Positions 1 to 8,321 of a stretch of DNA of 64,000 nt are shown here, in pieces. The position numbers and the translations under genes were made by a program. Source of the DNA: Botrimarina colliarenosi (GTDB lineage: Bacteria > Planctomycetota > Planctomycetia > Pirellulales > Lacipirellulaceae); the NCBI RefSeq assembly GCF_007859955.1, contig NZ_SJPR01000004.1:434001-498000 (forward strand), written 5' to 3'. Each line of letters starts with the position of its first letter. Within the stretch, counting starts at the first letter, position 1. Under the pieces are notes generated by a model. That model was not told the origin of the DNA. It saw only the letters and a program-made list of their open reading frames with translations, and ran no database searches.

Positions 1-1316
1 TAGTCGGCGCCGTTGACGGCGCCGTCGCCGTTGGCGTCGCCGTCAGAACGCATGGCGCCCGAAGCGATCACGCCCGACGCTTCCCAGATGGCGTAGTCGG
101 CGGCGTCAATGACTTGGTCGCCGTTGAAATCCGCGCGGAAGTCGGCGTACGACGAGGTCAACGAGGCGTCGCTCTCAACCACAATCCGCGCGCCGGCGCC
201 GACCTCGATCTGGCCCGCCGTGGTGAGACTGAGGTTGTACGCCTCGATCGTGCCCACGATGGTGGTCGGCGACCCGTTCGCAACGTCTTCAAGCGTCGCA
301 TCTTCTGAAATCAACACGTTGGCTCCATAGGCGTTGATGGAGCCAAACTCGGTCCACCCCTCGCCACCGATCAGCACATCGTGGACGCCCGCCGGCTCGG
401 CCGCGTCGAAGGTCGCAACGCCGCCGATCACGAGGCGGTCACCCGGCGTATCGGCGAGTTGGATGCCCCCTTGGCCGAGTTGCCCCACCGTATCCCGCCA
501 GACCGTGTAGTCGGCGGCGTCGACTCGGCCATCGCCGTTCGCATCGCCGTCGTATTTCGACGCGCCCGTTGTCATCCCGTACGCGGACGCCCAAAGAGCG
601 TAGTCGCCGTCGTTGACGAAGCGGTCGCCGTTGAAATCGCCCGCCGGACTCGCAGCGCGAGAGATGAACGTGGCGTTCCCCGTCACGTTAATCTGGGTGC
701 CGGGGGCGTCGGTGATCGAGCCGAACGCAAGGACTTCGATGTCGCCCGAAACGCTGATGCTCGACATCACCGTCCCGGAGGGCGCCACCGCGAGGCGGAA
801 GCCGTCGGACGGAGCTGTGAGCAACGCGAACGGCTGCTGTTGCCCAACCGCGGACGGTCCGACCAGTGTGACGGGCCCGGAGAGTGCTGAGAAATCGACG
901 TCACCGAAGCGGACGTCGAGCGGCCGCCCCAGGTCGTTCTGCACCACCAGGCCGTCGTCGAGCGACGCCAGCAAGCCGCGGTCGATCGAGAGGGTGTTCC
1001 CCTCGATCGCGACCCCCACGGGCAACTGCTCGACCGGGGGCTGCTCCCACCCACCCGAGTTGGTGAACTGGTAGGCGTCGTCTTGCTGGGTGATCGCCAG
1101 CGTGTCGCCATCGGCGCCGTCGAAGCCGCTGAGAACTAGTCCCGACGCGGTGAGCGTAAAGTCGGCGCTAAGGACGCGCCGGCGCTCGAGCCGCATGATC
1201 CGCAGAGGTCGCGGCCCCGGCGGGCGGGCCGGCCGGGCGAACAGCCCCTCGACCGCTTCTTCCCAGTCTTGCCGGGCGCGAGACAACAGCCGCCGGACGG
1301 CGCGAAACGGGTCCAT
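1..1316 (-). CDS. Dockerin-repeat surface protein, N-terminal part (runs off window)
   Basis: The frame is open from an ATG at 1316 to the window edge, so the C-terminus is missing. About 45 residues in is RLERRRVLSADF, which resembles the LEPR-XLL motif near the N-terminus of large planctomycete surface proteins. Beta-rich sequence follows, then two paired dockerin-like calcium loops: DFNGDRFVNDGDYALW with DANGDGRVDAADYTVWRD, and near the edge DFNGDQVIDAADYAIW with DANGDGAVNGADY. Between the pairs the sequence again looks like a beta-helix or autotransporter-type passenger. In planctomycetes such loops occur in big secreted proteins rather than in true cellulosomes. It is probably exported and may carry a PEP-CTERM tail beyond the edge. 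The specific function cannot be told. Confidence 0.75.
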   Translation of the reverse strand, partial: MDPFRAVRRLLSRARQDWEEAVEGLFARPARPPGPRPLRIMRLERRRVLSADFTLTASGLVLSGFDGADGDTLAITQQDDAYQFTNSGGWEQPPVEQLPVGVAIEGNTLSIDRGLLASLDDGLVVQNDLGRPLDVRFGDVDFSALSGPVTLVGPSAVGQQQPFALLTAPSDGFRLAVAPSGTVMSSISVSGDIEVLAFGSITDAPGTQINVTGNATFISRAASPAGDFNGDRFVNDGDYALWASAYGMTTGASKYDGDANGDGRVDAADYTVWRDTVGQLGQGGIQLADTPGDRLVIGGVATFDAAEPAGVHDVLIGGEGWTEFGSINAYGANVLISEDATLEDVANGSPTTIVGTIEAYNLSLTTAGQIEVGAGARIVVESDASLTSSYADFRADFNGDQVIDAADYAIWEASGVIASGAMRSDGDANGDGAVNGAD

Positions 1317-1567
1317 CGAGGAGCGCCTGAGGGGCTTGGCGTGACGCGGCCGCGGCGCCGGTCCCGCCCAGAAACGCACCACGGGCCGCCGCCGCGAAGA
1401 GAAAACGGCTATCGCCGTGATAATCACAGGCGGCAAAACTGTCAAACTAACGCGGCCAGCCCACCCAAGAGTGCCGGCGAAACGGCCCCTCTGTCAGAAA
1501 AGAGGATGGCCGCATGAGGACCTGAGGGATGGTCATTTCGGCCCGAATGACGCCAAGTCTCATCGCG

Positions 1568-1609
1568 AAAAAACGACGAAGGGCGGCCCCTTTCGGAGCC
1601 GCCCTTCGT
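1568..1609 (-). terminator. Rho-independent terminator of tRNA-Ser(GGA)
   Basis: A hairpin with a CGAAGGGCGGC-type stem lies just downstream of the tRNA on the minus strand and is followed by six T. Confidence 0.75.
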
Positions 1610-1622
1610 GTTGTTCAGTCAG

Positions 1623-1705
1623 CGGAGGGCACGGGACTCGAACCCGCAACCGGTTGCCCGGCACCTGAATTCCAATCAGGCCGCTAGCCAATTCGCCTAC
1701 CCTCC
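1623..1705 (-). tRNA. tRNA-Ser(GGA)
   Basis: Minus-strand cloverleaf with acceptor GGAGGGT pairing GCCCTCC, a D arm, anticodon loop with GGA (reads UCC/UCU), a long class II variable arm typical of serine tRNAs, and TTCGAACCC in the T arm. CCA is not encoded. A hairpin plus T-run terminator follows. Confidence 0.92.
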
Positions 1706-1710
1706 GTTTT

Positions 1711-1812
1711 CTGGGCGGTCTCGCCTTGGCTTCGCCAAGATCTCGCCTCGCCTTGGGCGAGCTTCCGCTCGCGGGCGGAATTCTAGCCGAAGCGACGTCT
1801 CGGTGTTAGCCG
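1711..1812 (+). repeat. Direct repeat, copy 1 of 2, beside tRNA-Ser
   Basis: About 100 bp beginning CTGGGCGGTCTCG and containing nested palindromes (CTTGGCTTCGCCAAG; CTCGCCTTGGGCGAG). It is repeated nearly exactly at 1837-1937. Confidence 0.8.
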
Positions 1813-1836
1813 AGCGGAGCCGGAACCAAACGCTGC

Positions 1837-1937
1837 CTGGGCGGTCTCGACTTGGCTTCGCCAAGATCTCGCCTCGCCTTGGGCGAGTTCCCGCTCGCGG
1901 GCGGGATTCTAGCCGAAGCGAAGCGTCGGTGTCAGCC
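1837..1937 (+). repeat. Direct repeat, copy 2 of 2, between tRNA-Ser and rho
   Basis: Near-identical to 1711-1812, with a few substitutions and a small indel near the end. It ends about 10 bp from the rho stop codon, so its nested hairpins may also sit in the 3' end of the rho mRNA. Confidence 0.8.
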
Positions 1938-1946
1938 GCCAGCGAA

Positions 1947-3278
1947 TCAGTCCATCACCCGGGCGCCTTGGATCAAGGCGATGAACTCTTCGTTGGTCTT
2001 GAACTTACCGAGCCTCGTCGTGAGTTGCTCCATGGCGTCGATCGGGTGCATCGTGCTGAGCGTGCGGCGGAGCATCGTCGCGGCGTGCAGCATCTCTGGC
2101 GGGAGGAGCTTCTCTTCCCGGCGGGTGCCCGACTGATCGATGTCGATCGACGGCCAGATGCGGCGGTCGGAGAGACGGCGGTCGAGGACGACCTCCATGT
2201 TGCCGGTCCCCTTGAACTCCTGGAAGATCAGGTCGTCCATCCGGCTGCCGGTGTCGATCAGCGCGGTGCCGACGACGGTCAGCGAGCCCCCCTCCTCGAA
2301 CGCCCGGGCGGTCGCGAAGAGCTTCTTGGGGATGTCCATCGCCTTGATGTCGACGCCGCCCGACATGGTGCGGCCCGTGTTGCCGACCCACTTGTTGAAG
2401 GCCCGCGCCAACCGTGTGATGGAGTCCATCAGCAGGAAGACGTCCTTGCCCATCTCGGCGAGGCGCTTGCAACGCTCGATCGTGAGTTGAGCGAGGCGGA
2501 CGTGCGATTCGACGTCGCAGTCGAGGCTGCTCGCGAGCACCTCGCCGTTGACGCTGCGTCGCATGTCGGTGACTTCCTCCGGCCGCTCGTCGATGAGCAG
2601 CACGATGAGGTTCACGTACGGGTAGTTCTCGGCGATCGCGTTGCTGATGTGTTGCGTCAGCACGGTCTTGCCGGTCCGCGGCGGAGCCACGAGCAACGCC
2701 CGTTGGCCCTTGCCGAGCGGGCAGAGGAGGTCCATCACACGGGTGGTGAGGGGCTCGGCGCCCGTCTCGAGTCGGTACCACTCCTGCGGAGTGATCGGCG
2801 TCAGGCTGTCGAACGCCTTGACCGAGAGATAATCGTCCGGCGTCAAGCCTTCGACATCCAGCAACTCGCGCATCCGCGGGCCTTGGTCGCGGCGTTGCTG
2901 CTGCACCATGCCGCTGAGGAGGATTCCCTCGCGGAGGCCGTACTTCTCGATGATCGTCCCGGGGACGAACGGGTCGGTCCGTTCGCGGACGAAGTTTGTC
3001 GAGGGGTCACGGAGGAAGCCGTAGCCGTTGGGGTGCATCTCCAGCACGCCCGAAGCGGGGACCAGGTCGGCAGAAACCTGGAAGTCGCCTTCCTGGTCGT
3101 TCTGCTGGTCGTAGCCGCCACCTTGGCCGCCACCCCGGCGGCGTTGACCACGCCCGCCACGGTACCCGCCGCGGCCGTTGTTCTGGCCGCCGCCCTGGTT
3201 GTTGTTTTGATTGTTGTTCTGGTTGTTATTCCGGCCGCGGAATCGGCCGCCAGATCGCTTCTTACTCGCCATCGCCAT
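1947..3278 (-). CDS. rho: Transcription termination factor Rho
   Basis: 443-residue hexameric RNA-dependent ATPase that terminates transcription. Residues 1-65 are a low-complexity tail rich in Asn, Gln, Gly and Arg with N/Q runs. Residues about 70-130 are the cold-shock-like RNA-binding domain (GVLEMHPNGYGFLRDP). The ATPase has a P-loop PPRTGKT at about 199-205, Walker B VLLIDERPEEVTD at about 226-238, and the Q/R-loop region ending in GRTMSGGVD. An alternative ATG lies two codons in. No clear Shine-Dalgarno is seen. The upstream 1.3 kb is untranslated and may be a long leader. The family call is certain; the role of the tail is inferred. Confidence 0.97.
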   Translation of the reverse strand: MAMASKKRSGGRFRGRNNNQNNNQNNNQGGGQNNGRGGYRGGRGQRRRGGGQGGGYDQQNDQEGDFQVSADLVPASGVLEMHPNGYGFLRDPSTNFVRERTDPFVPGTIIEKYGLREGILLSGMVQQQRRDQGPRMRELLDVEGLTPDDYLSVKAFDSLTPITPQEWYRLETGAEPLTTRVMDLLCPLGKGQRALLVAPPRTGKTVLTQHISNAIAENYPYVNLIVLLIDERPEEVTDMRRSVNGEVLASSLDCDVESHVRLAQLTIERCKRLAEMGKDVFLLMDSITRLARAFNKWVGNTGRTMSGGVDIKAMDIPKKLFATARAFEEGGSLTVVGTALIDTGSRMDDLIFQEFKGTGNMEVVLDRRLSDRRIWPSIDIDQSGTRREEKLLPPEMLHAATMLRRTLSTMHPIDAMEQLTTRLGKFKTNEEFIALIQGARVMD

Positions 3279-4603
3279 AAGGGGGGAAACACTTCAAAGG
3301 AGACGCCCGCCTGACTGCCTCGCCACCAAGGGCGATCGGGGTCAAACGTTGCGTCGGAGGAGTCGACTTTTTTCTTCTTGAAAGATCGCCGTGGGGGGAG
3401 ATCGCGGCCGAACGCGGCCGCGGTGCAGAAAGACGTCAATTTGAGACGGTGGGGGCGATTCGTTTCGCGTCAGAAGGCGTCCGGTTGCGCTATCGAGGCG
3501 GCGTCGGTCGGCCTAGCGAAGGGTTCGCCCAGCGGCATCCTGTGCTGGCGGTAGTGAGAATCGTTTCGAAACGAAACTCACGGTGTCTTAAAGGGCTCGT
3601 GGACAATTCCACAGACGGAGCAGGCGTCCTGCCGGTTCTCCTACGAAGCAAGCGGCCTTTGGGATCGTGCGTTCCTACTAAGAACGTGACGGTCAAACGC
3701 GACGTCACGCCGTTCTAGGGGACGCCCCAAAGATCTGGTAGTAGCTGTCCGGCCGGACCGCCTCGCAACTTTCAACCACTCAGGAAACCAATCCATCGGG
3801 TCCGCGAAACAACGGGCCGGGCGTTACGAAAGAACAAGCTCGGTTGGACCACCGGAGCCACGTCACCCAAAAGGGAACGCAGCCAACTGGACCTCACCGA
3901 CTCTCGCAGCGACGGTTCTCCAACAAGTCGGCACGCGCCGAGGTACTGGTGTGGTAACCGAACGCTTCCGATACGGCAAGCGTTGGTGCTCGCCGCGAGC
4001 TAGCTTGGGCCCCGAGAGGACCCGACTCGAACGATTCTCTTGGGCGGACTCTCCATGGAGTTCCAGCGAAGACACTCGGAGAGTATCGCCACCGGGCCAA
4101 GAAGGCCACTCGGTCGTGACGCACGCGAGTCGGTTGCTCTCATCGTCCCGGCACACGGTCAAGGCAAGGCAGCTTACGAAGAAGCTTGGCCTATTTCGCC
4201 ACAATAACCGGGCTGAAGCGGGGAGAGCGACAATCCACCAGTCAATACGGACTGGCGGGGGGTATCCCGGCGACCCTTGCAAAGGAAACCGAACGCAAGG
4301 GAAACCGTCTTCCGTCGCAACGAGGCGGAAGCACTCGGGACGCGTCACTTCCGGGAGTATTCCCCCCCAATGCAGGCCTGTCAAGCGCAAGAGTCAGCAC
4401 TTTTGCCCCTTCGCCGGGGGGAGCGACGCGCCGTCAGCACGATCCTCCCAATCCGAAAACCCCGAACAATCCGTCGAAATCGCACAAAGACCGGCCCGCC
4501 AGCGGCCGATGTACAGACTAGGCGCGGATCGGCTCAAGCTCACCGTCGAGTCAGCCGTGCCCTCCTGTTTTTCTACGAAATCGCCCGTCCTGGGGTCTCC
4601 GCC
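3279..4603. other. 1.3-kb stretch without a convincing gene, upstream of rho
   Basis: No reading frame here has family resemblance or coding-like composition; several mutually overlapping frames are open by GC bias. Local hairpins are visible, such as CCAGTC-N6-GACTGG near 4239-4256 and the palindrome CGTTTCGAAACG near 3565. A sigma-70-like promoter on the minus strand at 4356-4384 would direct transcription across the region toward rho. It may hold a long rho leader, an unrecognised structured RNA, or decayed sequence. Confidence 0.45.
4356..4384 (-). promoter_or_regulatory. Putative sigma-70 promoter reading toward rho
   Basis: On the minus strand, TTGACA at 4384-4379 is separated by 17 nt from AATACT at 4361-4356. 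The -35 is perfect and the -10 matches TATAAT at four of six positions. The implied rho leader would be about 1.07 kb. This is a motif match only. Confidence 0.4.
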
Positions 4604-5767
4604 ATGCGTGCTTTGGTTTGCAACTCGGTCGCTCTTTGGTTGGTCGCGCTCGGCGTGACCTCCACCCTGGCCCAATCCGAGGGAATGCCTTGGCGGTCCG
4701 ACTACCAGGCGGCCCGCGCCGAAGCCCAGCAGACCGGCAAGTTGTTGCTGGTTCACTTCTGGACCGAAAGCTGCGGCCCGTGCAAGCTGCTCGACGCCCG
4801 CGTTTTCAACCAGCCGCAGGTCGGCATGGCGGTCAGTAACGAGTTCGTCCCGGTCAAGGTCAACGCGAACGAAGCGCAGCAGCTCGCTCAGGCCTACGGC
4901 GTCACCCGTGTGCCGACCGACGTGGTCGTCACGCCGCAGGGGCAGGTAGTCCAGTCGTTCGTCAGCCCGGCGACCCCGATGGAGTACATCAGCGCGACCA
5001 CCCAGGTCGCGGCCTATTACCACACGCAGTCAGGGCAGGCGTACGCCGCGGCGACCGCCGGCGCGCCCGATTCCGGGTCGGCTTTCCAGTCGAACGCGAC
5101 CACGACGCCCACCAACGCCGGCCCCGGCGATTCGCAGGCGAACCCTGCCTACGCATCGTTCAACCGCCCCGCCGCGGCCGCTCCGGCGACCACCATGGCG
5201 AGCAATCCGTACGCCAGTCAGCCGACAACGGCGACGCCTCCGACGACCGCGGCTCAGCAAGCCGCCGCGCCGCAAGCCAACCAGTACGCCGCCGCGCCGC
5301 AACAGCCGGTAGCCCCGGCGCCCGTGGCCCAGCAGCCACGCCAGCAGGTCGAGCCGGTCATGGCCAAGACGACGCCGGCGCTGCCGCAGGGGAGCCCCGC
5401 CCTGGGCTTCGACGGCTACTGCCCCGTCACGATGAAGAATGAATGGCGTTGGGCGAAGGGAGACGTCCGCTGGGGCGCCATCCACGAGGGACGCACCTAC
5501 CTATTCGCCAGCCAGGAAGCGCAGCAGGCCTTCTTGAGCAAGCCGGACGCCTACAGCCCGGTGCTGGCCGGCTCGGACCCCGTCGCCGCGGTGGACCAAC
5601 GCCAGAGCGTGCCGGGCGTGCGTGAATTCGCCGTCGAGTTCGAGGGCCGCTTCTACATGTTCTCGAACGAGCAGACGCTCGAGAAGTTCTGGAGCAACCC
5701 AACCGCCTACGCCCAAGGCGCCCAGCGGGTTGCTTCGCTACCCGCCGACGCGGCGTTTATCCGCTAG
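4604..5767 (+). CDS. Secreted thioredoxin-fold protein with C-terminal YHS-like modules
   Basis: 387 residues. A signal peptide spans 1-23 (ALWLVALGVTSTLAQ). A thioredoxin domain covers about 28-130 with redox motif CGPC at 57-60 after LLLVHFWTES. A linker of roughly 135 residues is rich in Ala, Pro, Gln and Thr. The C-terminal 115 residues carry two YHS-like units (GYCPVTMKNEWRW...GRTYLFASQEAQQAFL and FEGRFYMFSNEQTLEKFW). It probably acts outside the cytoplasm in disulfide or metal handling. The ATG at 4604 is chosen because it places the signal peptide at the N-terminus; the frame is open upstream but lacks coding character. Confidence 0.85.
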   Translation: MRALVCNSVALWLVALGVTSTLAQSEGMPWRSDYQAARAEAQQTGKLLLVHFWTESCGPCKLLDARVFNQPQVGMAVSNEFVPVKVNANEAQQLAQAYGVTRVPTDVVVTPQGQVVQSFVSPATPMEYISATTQVAAYYHTQSGQAYAAATAGAPDSGSAFQSNATTTPTNAGPGDSQANPAYASFNRPAAAAPATTMASNPYASQPTTATPPTTAAQQAAAPQANQYAAAPQQPVAPAPVAQQPRQQVEPVMAKTTPALPQGSPALGFDGYCPVTMKNEWRWAKGDVRWGAIHEGRTYLFASQEAQQAFLSKPDAYSPVLAGSDPVAAVDQRQSVPGVREFAVEFEGRFYMFSNEQTLEKFWSNPTAYAQGAQRVASLPADAAFIR

Positions 5768-5800
5768 AGGCGGGGCGATTCGATCGGGGCGGCTTTTACC

Positions 5801-6463
5801 TTACTCGTCGCGCATCGAACGCTGGAGCTTGATGACCTCGGCGCGGACATCTTCCAAGCCGGGGTTCAATCGCAACGCCCGCCGGAACGAGTCGAGCGCC
5901 GCCACCGGGTTGTCCTGCATCAGGTAGCACTGGCCGATGCCGGCGGCGGCGGCGAAGTGGTACGGGTTGATCTCCAACGCCTGATGGCAGTTGCGGATCG
6001 CGGCCTCGTACTGCGAGAGGTGGAAGTGCGCCGCCCCCCGTTGCCGCCACGCCTCGGCGATCCAGGGCGACTCGTGGATCAGGTCGGTCGCCATCCGGAT
6101 CGCTTCGTCGTAGCGCTTCGTCAGGTTCATCCGCTCGATGCAGCGGAGCGTCAACCGCTGCTCGCGACTGCCGACGCGGCGCCACAGGTCTTGGACGGCG
6201 TTCTCGGCGATCGTCCGGACACCGCGGTCGCGGTCGGTCAATGCGCGGCCGACAACGGAGTTCGAACCGTAATCTCCCATGAAGCCCAGCGCCAACACCG
6301 CCGCGCGGCGGCCGGCTCGATCCGACATCTGGGCCAAGCGCTCAAGCGTCGGGCACGTGTAGGCGCCCGCGACTTCTTTGATGAAAGTCGCCGAGTCTTG
6401 ATCGTGCAGGTACCGCTCGTAGGCGGCGACGATCAGTGGCGGCTGGAGGGATCGGTCTTCCAC
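5801..6463 (-). CDS. HEAT/TPR repeat protein
   Basis: About 220 residues from the GTG at 6463. Residues 20-80 hold HEAT-like helices (RRAAVLALGFMGDYGSNSVVGRAL). The rest is three to four TPRs (AWRQRGAAHFHLSQYEAAIRNCHQAL, FAAAAGIGQCYLMQDNPVAALDSFRRAL). No signal peptide or membrane segment is visible, so it is probably a cytoplasmic scaffold. The frame extends to an ATG at 6589, but those 42 residues look non-coding. It converges on the thioredoxin/YHS gene and is divergent from the STN-domain gene. The specific partner is unknown. Confidence 0.75.
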   Translation of the reverse strand: MEDRSLQPPLIVAAYERYLHDQDSATFIKEVAGAYTCPTLERLAQMSDRAGRRAAVLALGFMGDYGSNSVVGRALTDRDRGVRTIAENAVQDLWRRVGSREQRLTLRCIERMNLTKRYDEAIRMATDLIHESPWIAEAWRQRGAAHFHLSQYEAAIRNCHQALEINPYHFAAAAGIGQCYLMQDNPVAALDSFRRALRLNPGLEDVRAEVIKLQRSMRDE

Positions 6464-6674
6464 GGATCGAAGCCTTTCGGTTCTTGGCGTTCGGGCTCGG
6501 CAAGCGATCCAACGCTCACTGCTCGCCGTCGGATTGGTTGGGCCTTGCTTCGTGCCGCTACGAGTTCGGTCAGGGGCGCGGGGCCGCAAGCCGTCTGGCG
6601 AGGTCCCACAGGGGCGTGACCTCTCCTGCAGTCCCGAGTTTAATCAGGTCAGCGATCCGCTCAATCAAAAAGAA

Positions 6675-7679
6675 GTGACCGCACGAAAGGCGATCGACTT
6701 GACCAGTTTTCGCTTGACATTGGACGGGGCAAAGCGTCTGTGCGGCGAGCCGCTGCGTCGCCTCGTTAGGCTGGCGACGCTGTCGCTGCTACTCGCCCCC
6801 GTAGCGGCCGCCCAGCAACCGTCCGTGCTCTTGCTGCGACGGCTAGCGACGCCGGCAACGCTGCACTGGCGCGACGTCCCCACGCGCGACGCGTTGCGAC
6901 GCTTCGCGGCGGAGACCGCGACGCCCCTCTGGATCGATCGCCGTACGGACCCCCGCACGACGATCGATCTCTCGTCGAACGGCGAGCCGATCGCAGCGCT
7001 GCTCGACGCGATCGCCGCTGAGGCCGGGCTCGGCGTCGCGGCGATCGACGGGATCGTTTACGTCGGACCTGCCGACGCGGCCGCCGCCCTGCCCCGCTTA
7101 GCCGAGCAGTGGCGCCAAGGCGCGCCCCGCGGGATGCGACGCGCCAACAAGATGGACTGGCCCCGGCTCACGTCGCCAAAACAACTCGTCGAACAGATCG
7201 CCGCCGAGGCGGGCTGTCAGCTCGCTAACCCCGAGGCGATCCCGCACGACCTCTGGCCGGCCGGATCGACGCCCCGGCTCGCCGCGGGCGACCGCCTCAC
7301 GCTCGTCGCCCTCGGCTTCGGACTCCGCTGGACCCGCGACGCCAGCGACGCCAACACGATCCGGCTCGAGCCCCTCGAGGCGGCGTCCCAAGAGCCGCCG
7401 GCGTCGCTCGCCTCGCTGCTGAAGTCGGACGACGGCGTCGTTGGCGAAAGCCGTTACTCGATTCGCGTCGTGGAACAACCGGTCGTGCCGGTCCTGCGAC
7501 AGCTTGCCAATCAACTGGGACGCCAACTGCGCGTTTCCGACGCCCTTAACGATCCCAATCAGCGCGCCAGCTTTGAGGTGCGTCAGGCGACGCTTGAAGA
7601 GCTCCTCGCCGCCATCGGTGAAGCGGCCGGCCTGGACGTCTCGGCGACCGACGAAGAGATCCGCGTCTCGCCAAGATGA
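6675..7679 (+). CDS. Exported STN-domain protein
   Basis: About 334 residues from the GTG at 6675; no ATG precedes the hydrophobic segment except one 47 codons upstream in non-coding-like sequence. A signal peptide ends near VAAAQQP. The following segment (LHWRDVPTRDALRRFAAE, then TIDLSSNGEPIAALLDAIA) has the shape of the secretin/TonB short N-terminal (STN) domain. Similar beta-alpha units recur in the middle and at the C-terminus (ASFEVRQATLEELLAAIGEAAGL). There is no secretin or TonB barrel, so it is an STN-only protein of unknown function, probably periplasmic. Confidence 0.7.
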   Translation: MTARKAIDLTSFRLTLDGAKRLCGEPLRRLVRLATLSLLLAPVAAAQQPSVLLLRRLATPATLHWRDVPTRDALRRFAAETATPLWIDRRTDPRTTIDLSSNGEPIAALLDAIAAEAGLGVAAIDGIVYVGPADAAAALPRLAEQWRQGAPRGMRRANKMDWPRLTSPKQLVEQIAAEAGCQLANPEAIPHDLWPAGSTPRLAAGDRLTLVALGFGLRWTRDASDANTIRLEPLEAASQEPPASLASLLKSDDGVVGESRYSIRVVEQPVVPVLRQLANQLGRQLRVSDALNDPNQRASFEVRQATLEELLAAIGEAAGLDVSATDEEIRVSPR

Positions 7680-7744
7680 CCGGCGCGCGGTGATCCAACG
7701 GCGTGTGGCATTACATCGATGTCAAACGCAGCGATGTCACAGCG

Positions 7745-7781
7745 CAAAAAAACCGGTTGGCCCTGAAGGGGACAACCGGTG
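7745..7781 (-). terminator. Terminator of tmRNA
   Basis: Minus-strand hairpin ACCGGTTG...CAACCGGT followed by a run of T, immediately downstream of the tmRNA 3' end. Confidence 0.85.
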
Positions 7782-7788
7782 AAGAAAG

Positions 7789-8157
7789 TGGAGGCGGCGG
7801 GAATCGAACCCGCGTCCCGCGATCGCTCCACGGGAGCTTCTACGTGTGTGTCCCGTGGATTTGATTTCGCACGGCGGGCGCCCTCACGGACCCGGCTACC
7901 GCCGCACTAGCTCAGAACTTTTTTAACTGTGACCGTACTGGGCGGTGAATCACAGCGGTCCGGAGGGGGTTATACGTTGCGTTGGAAGCTTCCGGCGAGC
8001 GACCAGGCTACGTCGCTGGAACTAGCCTAAACTAGGCAGCGAGAGCGTAGTTACCTTCGGCAATTGAAGGTGTGTGATCGGCTTTTTACGTGGGCCACCG
8101 ATCAACCACGACACGCCACTCACGCTTCGACAACCCGGTCGAACCCAGTTCGCCCCC
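7789..8157 (-). ncRNA. ssrA: Transfer-messenger RNA (tmRNA)
   Basis: One-piece tmRNA of about 369 nt that rescues stalled ribosomes. The 5' GGGGGCG pairs with 3' CGCCTCC as acceptor stem. GGTTCGACCGGG lies in the 5' domain and a tRNA-like T arm (CGGGTTCGATTCCCG) at the 3' end. CACGTAAAAAGCC precedes the message part. The tag frame GCC GAA GGT AAC TAC GCT CTC GCT GCC TAG encodes AEGNYALAA. CCA is not encoded. A hairpin plus T-run terminator follows. Confidence 0.95.
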
Positions 8158-8321
8158 AGGATAGCCCCGGCCGCCGTGACACGGCCGACACCTTATCCTA
8201 CACGCACGGGGGCCTTGAGAGAAGGCTGTCGGCGCCGGTAGACGCCGTCCGACGGGTTGGCGAAACTAGCCGGCTTATCGCCGCTTCTTCACTAGCTCCC
8301 GCCCCGCAAACGAATCTGCCG

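Noticed and set aside
3863..4390. 175-codon minus-strand open frame upstream of rho
   Set aside because: Other frames are open over the same span, composition is not protein-like, and no family pattern is visible. Treated as untranslated.
4461..4603. Possible sigma-54 site (CAGCAC...TTTTGCC near 4396-4410) before the thioredoxin/YHS gene
   Set aside because: The essential GG at -24 is absent and spacing does not fit.
5030..5485. Arg/Gly-rich minus-strand frame opposite the thioredoxin/YHS linker
   Set aside because: A shadow of the Ala/Pro/Gln-rich coding sequence on the plus strand.
8064..8321. Upstream extension of the epimerase gene
   Set aside because: It overlaps the 5' domain of tmRNA and has no conserved sequence; the ATG at 8322 fits the family.
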